A stretch of 64,000 nt of DNA. Source: Psychrobacter cibarius. GTDB taxonomy: Bacteria; Pseudomonadota; Gammaproteobacteria; Pseudomonadales; Moraxellaceae. Location of the stretch: positions 3,038,001 through 3,102,000 of the forward strand of contig CP131612.1 of assembly GCA_030686115.1 (NCBI GenBank). The letters run 5' to 3'. The notes under the pieces are model-generated. The model made no database searches. It was not told the DNA's origin and worked only from the letters and a program-made list of their open reading frames with translations. Shown in pieces: positions 1-9,238 of this stretch. A program made the translations under genes and the position numbers. The first letter of the stretch is position 1; each line of letters starts with the position of its first letter.

Positions 1-567
1 CAAGCTGACTGGTTATATATAGAAGGCTACTTGGCCATGACTGAGAGTATTCAGGCTGCCATGACTCAGTTGCGTCAACAAGCAGGGATTCATTCTGCAA
101 AAATTGCCGTAAGTTTTGCTGATCCTGCCGTGGTGAAGTTTGCCAAAGACGGTTTACTCAATATGCTGGGCAATAAAGTGGCAGTGATATTCTGTAATAG
201 TGAGGAAGCCAAGCTCTTTACAGACAAAAAACAAGTCAAGGCAGCCGCACGCGCACTGCTTGAGTACTGCCAAACGGCAGTGGTCACTGATGGTGCCAAT
301 GGTGCAACGATCGCCCATAAAGCTGATGATAAATCAGAAATTGAGATTTATGAAGTTGCTACACCAATCGTTACTAATGTCATTGATACCAACGGTGCCG
401 GTGATAATTACGCAGGAGCATTTTTATACGCGTTGTCGCAGCACTATAGCTTGCCTGAATGTGGTCGTCTTGCCAGCGTAGTGGCGGCGCAGGTGATTCA
501 ACAGTTTGGACCACGGTTAGCCTCACAAGATTATAGAGATATTGCAAAGCGTGTACTATCTGCTTAG
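1..567 (+). CDS. PfkB-family carbohydrate/adenosine kinase, 3' part
   Basis: C-terminal 188 codons of a PfkB (ribokinase-like) kinase. The frame is open to the first base of the window, so the ATG at 31 is internal and the gene starts upstream. Near the end lies the PfkB signature 2, DTNGAGDNYAGAF, with the catalytic Asp of NGAGD. The motif CNSEEAKLF (substrate lid/nucleotide region) and the ending resemble bacterial adenosine-kinase-type PfkB proteins, which phosphorylate nucleosides or sugars with ATP in the cytoplasm. Substrate cannot be settled from this part; ribokinase or fructokinase activity is possible. A strong terminator follows 30 bases after the stop. Confidence 0.85.
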   Translation, partial: QADWLYIEGYLAMTESIQAAMTQLRQQAGIHSAKIAVSFADPAVVKFAKDGLLNMLGNKVAVIFCNSEEAKLFTDKKQVKAAARALLEYCQTAVVTDGANGATIAHKADDKSEIEIYEVATPIVTNVIDTNGAGDNYAGAFLYALSQHYSLPECGRLASVVAAQVIQQFGPRLASQDYRDIAKRVLSA

Positions 568-596
568 CTTATAAAAATCTGTCATTGCCGATAATA

Positions 597-631
597 AAAA
601 AGCCCATATCAATCGATATGGGCTTTTTTAT
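597..631 (+). terminator. Rho-independent terminator after the PfkB kinase
   Basis: Stem AGCCCATAT (601-609) pairs with ATATGGGCT (616-624), with a further C-G pair closing an AATC loop, then a run of T. A-tract on the left also allows use from the minus strand, so it may serve the convergent metY. Confidence 0.9.
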
Positions 632-657
632 TATTAATTATGAGACAAGTTATTCAA

Positions 658-699
658 TTCACATTGCTCAGTTCACATTGCTCAGTTCACATTGCTCAG
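658..699. repeat. Three tandem copies of a 14-bp unit
   Basis: The unit TTCACATTGCTCAG occurs at 658-671, 672-685 and 686-699; the first copy lacks nothing and a partial fourth start (TTCA) follows. It lies in the 147-base gap just past the metY stop codon. Copy number is a likely strain-variable site. No function is evident. Confidence 0.85.
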
Positions 700-714
700 T
701 TCAATAAAAAGCGT

Positions 715-2031
715 TTAATACTCAGCCGAGGCTAATGCTTGCGCAAGATCCGCTTTGATATCTTCGATGTGCTCGATACCAATTGATAGACGTACCATAT
801 CAGTGCTCACACCCGCATTTTCGAGCTCTTGCTCATTGAGCTGACGATGCGTCGTCGTCGCTGGATGACAGGCTAGTGATTTGGCATCACCGATATTGAC
901 CAAGCGAGTAATCAATTGCAGCGCATCGATAAAGCGAGCACCAGCTTCCAAGCCACCCTTCACCCCAAAGGTTAAAATAGCAGATGGCGTACCTTTCATG
1001 TATTTTTTGGCAAGCTCGTGCTCAGGATGATCCGGTAAACCCGCATACTTTACCCAGGCAACTTTATCATGGTCACGTAGATATTCTGCAACGGCTTGGG
1101 CGTTCTGTACATGGCGCTCCATACGTAGACTCAATGTCTCCATGCCCTGCAAAATACCAAAAGCATTGAGCGGGCTAAGTGCCGCGCCAGTATTACGCAG
1201 CGGTGCCACACGAGCACGAGCGATAAAGGCTGCTGCACCGACATCTTTGACAAAGTTCACACCGTGATAACTATGATCTGGCGTGTTCAATAAGGGAAAA
1301 CGCTCAGGATAGTCGCCCCATGCGAATTTACCACTATCGACAATCGCACCACCAATCGAGGTTCCCGTACCACTCATGTATTTGGTCAATGAATGAATCA
1401 CGATATCCGCACCAAACTCAAAAGGACGACATAACGCAGGCGTCGCAACCGTACTATCAATCACGACTGGCACACCATATTCATGTGCGATATCACTTAA
1501 TGCCTGAATATCAACGATGTTGCCTAATGGATTACCTATGCTTTCGGCAAAGACCATTTTGGTTTTGTCATCAATCAAATCACGAATCGCCTCAGGGTTT
1601 TTGTGATCAAAGAAGCGGACTTCGATACCTTGACGCGGCAATGCATGGGCAAACAAATTATAAGTACCGCCATACAAGGTCGACACAGCAACGATATTAT
1701 CGCCCGCTTCACAGATGGTTTGAATCGCATAAGTAATGGCTGCCATGCCAGATGCTACTGCAAGGGCACCGATACCGCCTTCGAGTGCCGCGACGCGTTC
1801 CTCCAACACGGCATTGGTAGGGTTCATAATACGGGTATAAATATTGCCTGCAACTTTTAGATCAAACAAATCAGCACCATGCTGAGTGTTATCAAAGGCG
1901 TACGAGCTGGTGTGATAAATGGGCACTGCGACCGCTTTGGTCGTTGGCTCAACGCTGTAACCGGCGTGAATCGCCAAGGTCTCAAGACGTTGAGGAGTCG
2001 CTGATTTTTGGGCTGCTTGTTCGTCACTCAT
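715..2031 (-). CDS. metY: O-acetylhomoserine sulfhydrylase (MetY)
   Basis: 438-residue PLP enzyme of the Cys/Met metabolism family. It makes homocysteine from O-acetylhomoserine and sulfide (direct sulfhydrylation branch of methionine synthesis), in the cytoplasm. The PLP lysine is K217 in HSLTKYMSGTGT; upstream are the phosphate-binding ASGMAA (residues 93-98) and D192 in VIDSTVATP. Length fits MetY (about 430), longer than MetB/MetZ (about 390-400), which favours OAH sulfhydrylase. The ATG at 2031 has AAAGGA upstream. It stands alone, with nfuA upstream on the same strand but separated by a terminator. Confidence 0.9.
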   Translation of the reverse strand: MSDEQAAQKSATPQRLETLAIHAGYSVEPTTKAVAVPIYHTSSYAFDNTQHGADLFDLKVAGNIYTRIMNPTNAVLEERVAALEGGIGALAVASGMAAITYAIQTICEAGDNIVAVSTLYGGTYNLFAHALPRQGIEVRFFDHKNPEAIRDLIDDKTKMVFAESIGNPLGNIVDIQALSDIAHEYGVPVVIDSTVATPALCRPFEFGADIVIHSLTKYMSGTGTSIGGAIVDSGKFAWGDYPERFPLLNTPDHSYHGVNFVKDVGAAAFIARARVAPLRNTGAALSPLNAFGILQGMETLSLRMERHVQNAQAVAEYLRDHDKVAWVKYAGLPDHPEHELAKKYMKGTPSAILTFGVKGGLEAGARFIDALQLITRLVNIGDAKSLACHPATTTHRQLNEQELENAGVSTDMVRLSIGIEHIEDIKADLAQALASAEY

Positions 2032-2150
2032 TATATATTCCTTTATTTCGATAAAAGTTATTAATCAATAAATGACTAATCAACAAATTATTAATTAACA
2101 ATCTACCACTGAAAATTCAGCTAAAAAACAATTTACCAAATCATAGCAAT

Positions 2151-2184
2151 AAAAAAAGCCAAGTTCATCAAAACTTGGCTTTTT
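2151..2184 (-). terminator. Rho-independent terminator after nfuA
   Basis: AGCCAAGTT (2157-2165) pairs with AACTTGGCT (2172-2180); read on the minus strand it is followed by seven T. It lies 54 bases past the nfuA stop and separates nfuA from metY. Confidence 0.88.
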
Positions 2185-2237
2185 AATTAAAATAACTCTT
2201 CAGATATTACTTAACGCTTTGGCTTTTACTGAGATTT

Positions 2238-2921
2238 CTATTTATAGTAAGCGTTTTCGGTACGGGTATGATCGGTTTCATCAATCACTTGGGTCAGCTC
2301 TGGAATTTGTTGTTTCAGCTGCACTTCAACGCCTTGACGTAAGGTCATGTCAACGGCTGAACAGCCTTGGCAACCACCACCGAATTTCAAGACCGCAGTC
2401 AGACCAACGCCTTCTTCATCAATCAGCTCAAGCAACTGTACGTCACCACCATGGGCGGCCAGACCGGGATTAATCTCTGACTGCAATACGTAGTTGATAC
2501 GCTCTTCGACACTGGCATCCGCACCCACTTTAGGTACTTTAGAGTTTGGTGCACGGAAAGTCAGCTGACCACCAAAACGGTCTTTATTATAATCAATCAC
2601 CGCATCCTCTAAATAAGGAACAGACGCCGCTTCGATAAAGGCAGAAAAACTGTCATACGTAAAACGCAGGTCAGCGCTATCCTCTTCGCCCGGTTGGTTA
2701 TAAGCCATACAGCACTCTGCACGCGGCGTACCTGGATGCTCAACGAAAATACGCACGCCGATACCATCGGTATCCTGCTTGGATAACAAATCTGCTAAGT
2801 AGCTTTGGGCTGACTCAGTAATAGTAATATTGCTCTTTGCTACAGTTTGCTCAGTATCTAGCGCTGATTCATAGTCTGCTGACTGGTCTAGTTGGCTCTC
2901 AGCTTGGTTGTGCTCACTCAT
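2238..2921 (-). CDS. nfuA: Fe-S biogenesis protein NfuA
   Basis: 227-residue iron-sulfur carrier. Residues about 30-130 form the degenerate A-type (ErpA/IscA-like) domain and about 133-227 the Nfu domain, whose cluster ligands are C184 and C187 in [11 protein letters not shown]. It delivers 4Fe-4S clusters to apo-proteins, notably under oxidative or iron stress. Compared with the usual about 191 residues, there is an extra acidic N-terminal stretch of about 30 residues with no alternative Met close to the conserved start. Monocistronic, with its own terminator at 2151-2184. Confidence 0.93.
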   Translation of the reverse strand: MSEHNQAESQLDQSADYESALDTEQTVAKSNITITESAQSYLADLLSKQDTDGIGVRIFVEHPGTPRAECCMAYNQPGEEDSADLRFTYDSFSAFIEAASVPYLEDAVIDYNKDRFGGQLTFRAPNSKVPKVGADASVEERINYVLQSEINPGLAAHGGDVQLLELIDEEGVGLTAVLKFGGGCQGCSAVDMTLRQGVEVQLKQQIPELTQVIDETDHTRTENAYYK

Positions 2922-3449
2922 AATATGTCCTATGCGTTATGACACAAACGCTATATCTGTCATGGCTACTGTGTCGTGAATTTAAAATTAGGTAGCGGGT
3001 ATAAGTTATGCGGGCTATCAATCATTACGGTCTGTTGTATTAAAATGCGGACTGCCGTTGTTATAACATTTTGCTCAATTTATAGCAGCTATTATAACGT
3101 ACTCAGACGACAATTCCGACTGCGCTACTGTGAATTAAACCAAAATGCTCACAAATGACTGCTATCGGTTTTATTAATGCTTTATTAACAATGACGAAAT
3201 AGTTACGATAAATAGCGCTTATCTAATGATTGATATATCCCCTACTATATAAAGACAGCTACCGTGATTATCAAGCACCTAGAACACTAACTAACCACCT
3301 ACTTTCTTCCGAATGCTACGGCATGTCTAACACTGTGTGAAACCATACAACCAAAGCACTTATCATGCTTGCTATTTTCTAGCGCTAGTTTTAGATCTAT
3401 TTACAAGGTAAAGTGTATTGTCCTAAATATCTTCTTATAGGTTTACTTA
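2922..3449. other. Gene-free stretch of 528 bases
   Basis: AT-rich space between the divergent nfuA and the small membrane ORF. It must hold the nfuA promoter. Short open frames (for example 2976-3158) have no ribosome site or recognisable sequence. No repeat, RNA gene or clear operator was seen. Confidence 0.5.
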
Positions 3450-3743
3450 TTGATCATTATATTAGGCATTCTTGTTGCCCTTATTATAGTCGTCGCGCTT
3501 TTAGTACCGGAGGGTGTTGACTATACCAAAGCTGTAAAAGAAATTATGTCTCGCTATATCAAAATTCATGTAGCGTTGGTATTTTTTCGTAATCCATTAC
3601 TCCAGTTGATATTCTTTTATATTGACTATAGAGATCGCTTAGATATCGAAGAAAAGAGGATGTTCAAACGTTATTTTATAACGCAATTTTTTAGCATCTT
3701 TATATTTATTACTATAATTTTCATTGTTAAACATTACATTTAA
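3450..3743 (+). CDS. Small hypothetical membrane protein
   Basis: 97 residues, not recognised. A hydrophobic helix spans residues 2-18, a second weaker one about 42-57, and a third about 75-95, with a charged cytoplasmic-type segment (YRDRLDIEEKRMFKRY) between the last two. The start is a TTG with only a weak AGG 8 bases upstream; no ATG is available earlier. It ends 37 bases before an alpha/beta hydrolase on the same strand, so the two could be cotranscribed. Base composition is AT-rich. It could be a chance ORF, but the clean pattern of membrane helices argues for a real gene. Confidence 0.42.
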   Translation: MIIILGILVALIIVVALLVPEGVDYTKAVKEIMSRYIKIHVALVFFRNPLLQLIFFYIDYRDRLDIEEKRMFKRYFITQFFSIFIFITIIFIVKHYI

Positions 3744-3780
3744 GCTAGCAGAAACTTCATATTTTAGTTGAATCAATCTT

Positions 3781-4740
3781 ATGATGACACAAACACTGAA
3801 TCTAGTAACGACCAAAGACGACGAACAAATCGCCGTTTGGAAGATTGTGGATAATACAAAAGACGAAACAAAGAGCGATACCTCTACCACCAATACCTTT
3901 GCCATAAAATCGCAAAACATATTTTTGACGCACGGCACGTTTTCGGACAAACAAACCTGTCTGAAAATCGCTGAGTATCTAGCCCGCCTCGGTCATCATT
4001 GCTACATCATGGAATGGCGCGGTCATGGCGCAAGCTCAATACCCAAAGAAAAATTCAACTTCGAAACGGTTGCAACCTATGACTATGAAGCGACTTTTCG
4101 CTATCTTTTTGAGGAATTAAAACTCGATAATCTACATTGCGTCACCCACAGCGGCGGCGGGGTTGGTTTAACGATGTTTTTGATCCAGCATCCCTGCTAT
4201 ATCGATAAAATTAATAGTGCCAGCATGTTTGCCTGCCAAGCTTATGGCGCTGCAATAAATCCGATAAATCATACTAAAATTCTTGTAGCAAAATTATTCA
4301 CGCGGATGGTTGGCTATATCCCTGCTAAAAAAATCAAGCTAGGACCTTTTAATGAAAGCTATCATATGATGAACCAGTGGTACGACTGGAATCTACAAAA
4401 GAACTTTAACAGCAGTTTTCTTAAGCAACGTACATTTAAGACAACCAGCATGGATACATGCACCGCTGATGATGCACCTTTAGACTACCGGCAACAGATG
4501 CCAAAAATCACGATACCTATCTATGCTATCAGCGCAAAAGGCGACAATTTCATCTCCCCTACTTGTGGTTGTCAGCTATTTTTTGAACCCTTTAAAAACC
4601 CTGCCAATATTTTTCGAGAATACTCGCTCAGCCATGGAGACTTGGACGATTATACGCACAGCCGCATTATGATCAGTCGCAATGCGGCGACAGAGATTTG
4701 GCCAACAGTTACCGCGTGGATTGAGCAGCATGCCCGTTAA
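3781..4740 (+). CDS. Alpha/beta-fold hydrolase
   Basis: 319-residue cytoplasmic hydrolase of the alpha/beta fold; no signal peptide. Visible landmarks: oxyanion-loop HGTFSD (51-56), the strand-helix MEWRGHGASS, the nucleophile elbow CVTHSGGG with Ser124, an acid candidate in SAKGDNFI, and the catalytic His in LSHGDLDDY. The elbow has Thr in place of the first Gly of the usual GxSxG. Two ATG codons start the frame; either could be used. Esterase or lipase activity is the likely chemistry; the substrate is unknown. Confidence 0.75.
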   Translation: MMTQTLNLVTTKDDEQIAVWKIVDNTKDETKSDTSTTNTFAIKSQNIFLTHGTFSDKQTCLKIAEYLARLGHHCYIMEWRGHGASSIPKEKFNFETVATYDYEATFRYLFEELKLDNLHCVTHSGGGVGLTMFLIQHPCYIDKINSASMFACQAYGAAINPINHTKILVAKLFTRMVGYIPAKKIKLGPFNESYHMMNQWYDWNLQKNFNSSFLKQRTFKTTSMDTCTADDAPLDYRQQMPKITIPIYAISAKGDNFISPTCGCQLFFEPFKNPANIFREYSLSHGDLDDYTHSRIMISRNAATEIWPTVTAWIEQHAR

Positions 4741-4917
4741 AATAGCGGTGCAGTTGTAGCCTAACTACAGCATGGTACGGACTATAACCAAAAACCGCAC
4801 GCCTCTAAACATCTTTATACTTGTCAGCGAGTGATGGGCTGTGTCAGTATTGGCGTCATTACTTTTTACTCAATAAATTTTAACCAATGAAATATCCGTA
4901 GTAGGAAAGTGGCGTAT

Positions 4918-5967
4918 ATGAGCGAATCATCAGAGCAAAGTTCAGCTAAAGACAATAAACACTATCGTTATTTGGTTTTTATCGGGCGTTTCCAGCCCTT
5001 CCATCGTGGACATAAAGCGGTTATCGACGAAGCATTAAAGCGTGCTGATAATGTCATTATGTTGATCGGCTCTGCTAACTTACCGCGTAGTTTACGCAAT
5101 CCATTCAGCGTCGCTGAGCGTGCTGCCATGATTAAAGGCGCATATTCAGCAGCAGAAGCAGCACGTATTCACTGCGTTGCTCTAGATGATGCACTCTACA
5201 ACGACACGCGCTGGCTACAGTACGTGCAAGCAGGCGTGAAGTCTGTCACTGGTGATTTGCAAACTGATATCGGCTTGATTGGTCATTCCAAAGACAGCTC
5301 CTCATATTATTTATCGCTATTCCCCAACTGGGCGTCCGTCTCAGTACCGAGCTATCACAATCTATCCGCCACCCCAATTCGTGATAGCTATCTAATGGGC
5401 GCGACCCCGACTCCTGAACGCACGCCTGAGTCGACGCGCAAGGTTTTGAATGACTTCAAAAAGACAGACGAATATCAAAATCTGCACGAAGAAGCGGACT
5501 TTATTGATAAATATAAAAGACAGTGGGAATCAGCGCCTTATCCACCAACCTTTATGACAGCAGATGCTCTGATTGTCCAGTCAGGACATATTCTATTGGT
5601 TGAGCGCCGCAGCATGCCAGGGCGCGGACTGTGGGCATTACCAGGCGGATTTTTGAATCCAAAAGAGACCTTATTCGATGCCTGTATCCGTGAGCTACGT
5701 GAGGAGACTCGCCTAAAAGTCCCTGAACCAGTATTGCGCGGCTCTTGTCATAGTCAGCATACCTTTGATGACCCATATCGCTCAGCACGTGGTCGTACAA
5801 TTACCCAAGCCTTTTACTTTCAACTTAAAAATGACCCAAAAGGCTTGCCAAAAGTGAAAGGCGGCGACGATGCAGCCACGGCTTTTTGGCTACCACTCGC
5901 TGAGCTTGACGCCACCATGATGTTTGAAGACCATTATGCGATCATTACTAAAATGGTTGGTTTGTAG
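4918..5967 (+). CDS. nadM: Bifunctional NMN adenylyltransferase / Nudix hydrolase (NadM)
   Basis: 349 residues. The N-terminal nucleotidyltransferase domain carries FIGRFQPFHRGH (ATP-binding HxGH as HRGH, residues 29-32) and SATPIRDS (150-157), the ISTxxR-type motif. The C-terminal domain has a Nudix box from about 244 to 266 (GGFLNPKE...RELREET), as in ADP-ribose pyrophosphatases. It converts nicotinamide mononucleotide plus ATP to NAD and probably hydrolyses ADP-ribose. An in-frame GTG lies at 4909, but TAGGAAAG (4902-4909) is placed correctly only for the ATG at 4918. nadV follows 133 bases downstream, forming an NAD-salvage unit. Confidence 0.93.
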   Translation: MSESSEQSSAKDNKHYRYLVFIGRFQPFHRGHKAVIDEALKRADNVIMLIGSANLPRSLRNPFSVAERAAMIKGAYSAAEAARIHCVALDDALYNDTRWLQYVQAGVKSVTGDLQTDIGLIGHSKDSSSYYLSLFPNWASVSVPSYHNLSATPIRDSYLMGATPTPERTPESTRKVLNDFKKTDEYQNLHEEADFIDKYKRQWESAPYPPTFMTADALIVQSGHILLVERRSMPGRGLWALPGGFLNPKETLFDACIRELREETRLKVPEPVLRGSCHSQHTFDDPYRSARGRTITQAFYFQLKNDPKGLPKVKGGDDAATAFWLPLAELDATMMFEDHYAIITKMVGL

Positions 5968-6100
5968 GATTTTATCAGATGATTATCCGATTTTTCATTA
6001 ACACTTTTCCACGCCCAAGCTGATAGACGGCAAGGGCTAACCGCCGTAACTGTTCTTTCATTAATGCAGCTACGGCATCTCAAAGCAGAGGAGTTCTGTG

Positions 6101-7498
6101 ATGTATACCAGCAATTTAAACAATTTAATTCTAAATAGCGACAGCTACAAAACCTCACATTGGGTGCAATACCCAAAAGGTAGTGAGTACCTGTCCAGCT
6201 ATATTGAGGCGCGTAAAGGCGACTACGATGTGGTGTTCTTTGGCTTGCAAGCCTTTATTAAAGAATATCTAAGCACGCCAATCACTCATCAAGACATTGA
6301 TGAAGCCGAAATGGTCATTCAAGCACACGGTTTGACCTTTAACCGTGCTGGCTGGGAGCGTTTGGTTGATAAACATGGCGGCTACATGCCACTGCGCATC
6401 GAAGCCATACCTGAAGGTAGCATCGTGCCAGTATCCAATGTGGTCTGCCAAGTTATCAATACTGATCCAGAGTTTTATTGGCTGCCAAGCTATATCGAAA
6501 CGGCGCTACTCCGTGCCATTTGGTATCCATCAACCGTCGCTAGTGTCTCGCATTATTGCAAAGGCATTATTCGTCAGGCGTTAGAAAAATCTGCGGACAA
6601 TACCGAATCGCTCACTTTTCGTTTGCACGATTTCGGCTCGCGCGGGGCATCTAGTCAAGAGTCTGTCGCGCTCGGCAGCTTAGCGCATTTAGTGAACTTT
6701 GCTGGAACCGATTCGATGACAGCGTTGGTGGCTGCCAGCCGCTGGTATCACATGGATAAGGACATGCCCGCGTTTTCTATTCCTGCCGCTGAGCATAGCA
6801 CCATGATCGCGTGGGGTCGTGATGGCGAAACCGCTGCTTTTACCAATATGATTGAGCAGTTTGGCGGCGCTGGTAAAAGCTTCTCAGTGGTCTCTGACAG
6901 CTATGACTTATGGAACGCCATTGATAATATTTGGGGCGGCAGCCTAAAAGACGACGTCAAAAATATGGGCGGGACTTTGGTTATCCGACCCGATAGTGGT
7001 GAGCCTGCCAAAGTGGTTCGCGAAGCCTTAGAGCGCTTGGCAGTAAAATTTGGAACGACAATTAATAGTAAAGGCTATAAAGTGCTGCCTGATTATGTAC
7101 GTGTCATCCAAGGGGATGGCATCAGCCCACAAAGCTTAACTAAGATCATTGATGTGGTCATGAAAGCAGGGTTTAGCGCAGAGAATGTGACCTTTGGTAT
7201 GGGCGGTGGTCTATTACAGCAAGTCAACCGCGACACCATGAGCTGGGCAATGAAAGCCAGCGCTATCTCTATCGATGGCACATGGACAGACATCTATAAA
7301 GACCCGATTACCAGCCGCTCTAAACGCTCAAAGAAGGGACGTTTGGCGCTGGTCAAAAACAACAATGGACAGCTAAAAACCATCAAGGCTGAAGACCTAG
7401 CTGCAGACGCAGATAACCTACTGCGTGATATTTATGTCGATGGTAAATTATTAATTGAAGACAATCTCACCACTATTCGGGAGCGTGCAGGATGGTAG
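6101..7498 (+). CDS. nadV: Nicotinamide phosphoribosyltransferase (NadV)
   Basis: 465-residue type II phosphoribosyltransferase of the NAMPT family. It joins nicotinamide and PRPP to give NMN, the substrate of the upstream NadM. Recognisable NAMPT landmarks are DSYKTSHW near the N-terminus, SYIEARKG, the block RLHDFGSRGASSQES, and VIRPDSGEP, a phosphate-binding region. AGGAG (6089-6093) sits 7 bases before the ATG at 6101; a GTG at 6098 also lies in frame but is less well spaced. Only 4 bases separate it from the following SGNH hydrolase, implying cotranscription. Confidence 0.95.
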   Translation: MYTSNLNNLILNSDSYKTSHWVQYPKGSEYLSSYIEARKGDYDVVFFGLQAFIKEYLSTPITHQDIDEAEMVIQAHGLTFNRAGWERLVDKHGGYMPLRIEAIPEGSIVPVSNVVCQVINTDPEFYWLPSYIETALLRAIWYPSTVASVSHYCKGIIRQALEKSADNTESLTFRLHDFGSRGASSQESVALGSLAHLVNFAGTDSMTALVAASRWYHMDKDMPAFSIPAAEHSTMIAWGRDGETAAFTNMIEQFGGAGKSFSVVSDSYDLWNAIDNIWGGSLKDDVKNMGGTLVIRPDSGEPAKVVREALERLAVKFGTTINSKGYKVLPDYVRVIQGDGISPQSLTKIIDVVMKAGFSAENVTFGMGGGLLQQVNRDTMSWAMKASAISIDGTWTDIYKDPITSRSKRSKKGRLALVKNNNGQLKTIKAEDLAADADNLLRDIYVDGKLLIEDNLTTIRERAGW

Positions 7499-7502
7499 CA
7501 AT

Positions 7503-8351
7503 ATGATAAATAGCAATAAAATCGCCTCGGTGGCAAGAGATGTACTGCTTGCTCCTATTTATCTTTATCAAGGGCGCAAAATTAAGCGTGATACGGTACG
7601 TCTACCTGAGCCAAATGGTGAAAGGCACGGGCAAGTTCAATTAAATGACGCGATTGAGTCGCCAAAAGATGCGCACAAGCGAACATTAAACCTAATGGTC
7701 GTTGGCGATTCGGCGGCGGCTGGCGTCGGTAGTGAGACGCAGCAAGAAGCGCTTGTCGGTAACTTAATTCCTGTTCTGACGCAGCAGTCTGCTATCCAAA
7801 ATCAGTTTGATATACTGAACTGGTCATTGCAAGCGACGACGGGGCATACCAGCTTTGATATCTTGCGTAGGCTTTATGTTCTACCCGCGCCTAGCCAGCC
7901 TGTTGATGTGATGGTGCTGAGTGTCGGCGTTAACGACACCACCTCTAAAGTCTCGGTGGATAAATGGCAACAGCAAATTGAAAATATCATTGCTATCGCT
8001 CAGCGTAAATTTGGCGTGCTAGAGTTGATTTTTTTAAGCCTGCCGCCGATGGCACAAATGCCTGCGATACCTGCCCCGCTAAGTAACTTTGTGGGTGCTA
8101 AAGCCTCTATCCTTGATAAGATATTGCAGCAAGTTTGCGCCGCTCATGATAGTGTCACCTACATGGCCACTGACTTTCCACGAATGATAGCAGAGCATTC
8201 GAACGGTACTCCAATCGATATCAAAGTGATGTTTGCCAGTGACGGTTTTCATCCTAGCAGCCTCATGTATGGCTATTGGGCGCAGCAATTGTCAGAGTTG
8301 ATTATACAGTTACTGAACCCTTCCCTTTCCGATGCTGAGTTGACTGATTAA
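7503..8351 (+). CDS. SGNH/GDSL-family hydrolase
   Basis: 282 residues. SGNH blocks are all visible: block I MVVGDSAAAG with nucleophile Ser70, the loop around QATTGHTS for block II, block III GVND (142-145), and block V ASDGFHPS with Asp247 and His250. Such enzymes are esterases, thioesterases or deacetylases. No clear signal peptide; the N-terminus has a hydrophobic patch (VLLAPIYLY). The start is the ATG at 7503, with AGGA at 7489-7492; earlier in-frame codons overlap nadV. Linked to nadV by a 4-base gap, though a role in NAD metabolism is not shown by the sequence. Confidence 0.82.
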   Translation: MINSNKIASVARDVLLAPIYLYQGRKIKRDTVRLPEPNGERHGQVQLNDAIESPKDAHKRTLNLMVVGDSAAAGVGSETQQEALVGNLIPVLTQQSAIQNQFDILNWSLQATTGHTSFDILRRLYVLPAPSQPVDVMVLSVGVNDTTSKVSVDKWQQQIENIIAIAQRKFGVLELIFLSLPPMAQMPAIPAPLSNFVGAKASILDKILQQVCAAHDSVTYMATDFPRMIAEHSNGTPIDIKVMFASDGFHPSSLMYGYWAQQLSELIIQLLNPSLSDAELTD

Positions 8352-8389
8352 AAACCATTGAGCCGTTAATTCTAAAAATCTAAACAAAA

Positions 8390-8418
8390 AAAACCGCTGA
8401 ATAGTCAGCGGTTTTTTT
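8390..8418. terminator. Bidirectional terminator between the SGNH gene and rpmE2
   Basis: AACCGCTGA (8392-8400) pairs with TCAGCGGTT (8405-8413) around the loop ATAG, with an A-tract on one side and a T-tract on the other. It can end both convergent transcripts. Confidence 0.9.
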
Positions 8419-8489
8419 GTTCTTAATACTATAGCTGTGCATGTTTGAGAAAACACATGCCCAAAATAATATCACTCAATACGTGTGAA

Positions 8490-8771
8490 TTATTCTGCAG
8501 CGTCAGTATCAGCAGCTTTCTTACGGCCACCAAATGCACCAAAGCGTTTGTTGAAGCTAGCAACACGACCTTCAGTAGAAGTTTTACGTTGTTCGCCAGT
8601 ATAGAATGGATGCGACGCACTTGAGATATCAAGTGGGTAGTATGGATATTCTGACCCTTCGTATTCACGAGTGGTTTTGGTTTTAACGGTTGAACGAGTT
8701 AAGAAAAACACGTCAGCGTTAGTGTCATGGAATAAAACTTCTTGGTAATTAGGATGGATATCTTTACGCAT
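8490..8771 (-). CDS. rpmE2: 50S ribosomal protein L31, type B
   Basis: 93 residues. Begins [12 protein letters not shown] and contains the L31 core ([12 protein letters not shown]...[11 protein letters not shown]). It lacks the CxxC pairs of zinc-binding type A L31, so it is the zinc-independent B form, with a Lys/Ala/Asp-rich C-terminal tail. Part of the large ribosomal subunit near the central protuberance. In bacteria with both forms the B type is induced on zinc shortage; whether an A-type copy exists here cannot be seen, and no obvious Zur operator was found upstream. Confidence 0.95.
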   Translation of the reverse strand: MRKDIHPNYQEVLFHDTNADVFFLTRSTVKTKTTREYEGSEYPYYPLDISSASHPFYTGEQRKTSTEGRVASFNKRFGAFGGRKKAADTDAAE

Positions 8772-9238
8772 AATAAACTCTCTATGTCCGATGTATGTAT
8801 AGCACTCTTGAACACCATCTTAGACGATGTGTCAAACAAGTCATGACATACGTAACTGAGGCACTAAGGGACATTGATAAGTATGGCAGCTGCGTCACTG
8901 GCTTATTCCAGCACCCAACACCATTCCTCTGCTCACTTAGCCTTTCCCCAGCGGGAAAATCAAACCGCGATTTTAACGGTTTTTACCGCTAGACGCAAGC
9001 AGCAGTTGTGAGTGATATATGTGATAAGTTGTCACCAAAATCTCTATTTTGTTGAGAGGTATACGCTATGTAAGTATAATATCAAATTAGTTTAAATAAT
9101 CAATAATTATTTTAAGTTTAGATTTAGTTAATAATTTGTTTTTAATATTTGTCATTTTTCAATAATGATGGATACCGTCTTATTTCGCCTCATTAATCAA
9201 GCACTCACTATTTATAAACACTCACTAAGGACAATATA
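8772..9238. other. Gene-free stretch of 467 bases between divergent rpmE2 and yceI-like gene
   Basis: Holds the two divergent promoter regions. The part from about 9080 to 9180 is very AT-rich. A short open frame at 8795-8992 has no ribosome site and no familiar sequence. No operator or repeat could be identified with confidence. Confidence 0.45.

Noticed and set aside
2976..3158. Open frame of 60 codons upstream of nfuA
   Set aside because: Cys/Tyr-rich composition unlike a protein gene, no ribosome site.
4741..4917. NrtR-type operator upstream of nadM
   Set aside because: No convincing palindrome of the known type; a short GTAG..CTAC match is too weak.
8795..8992. Open frame of 65 codons between rpmE2 and the YceI gene
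   Set aside because: No ribosome site, no recognisable motif, lies in a promoter region.
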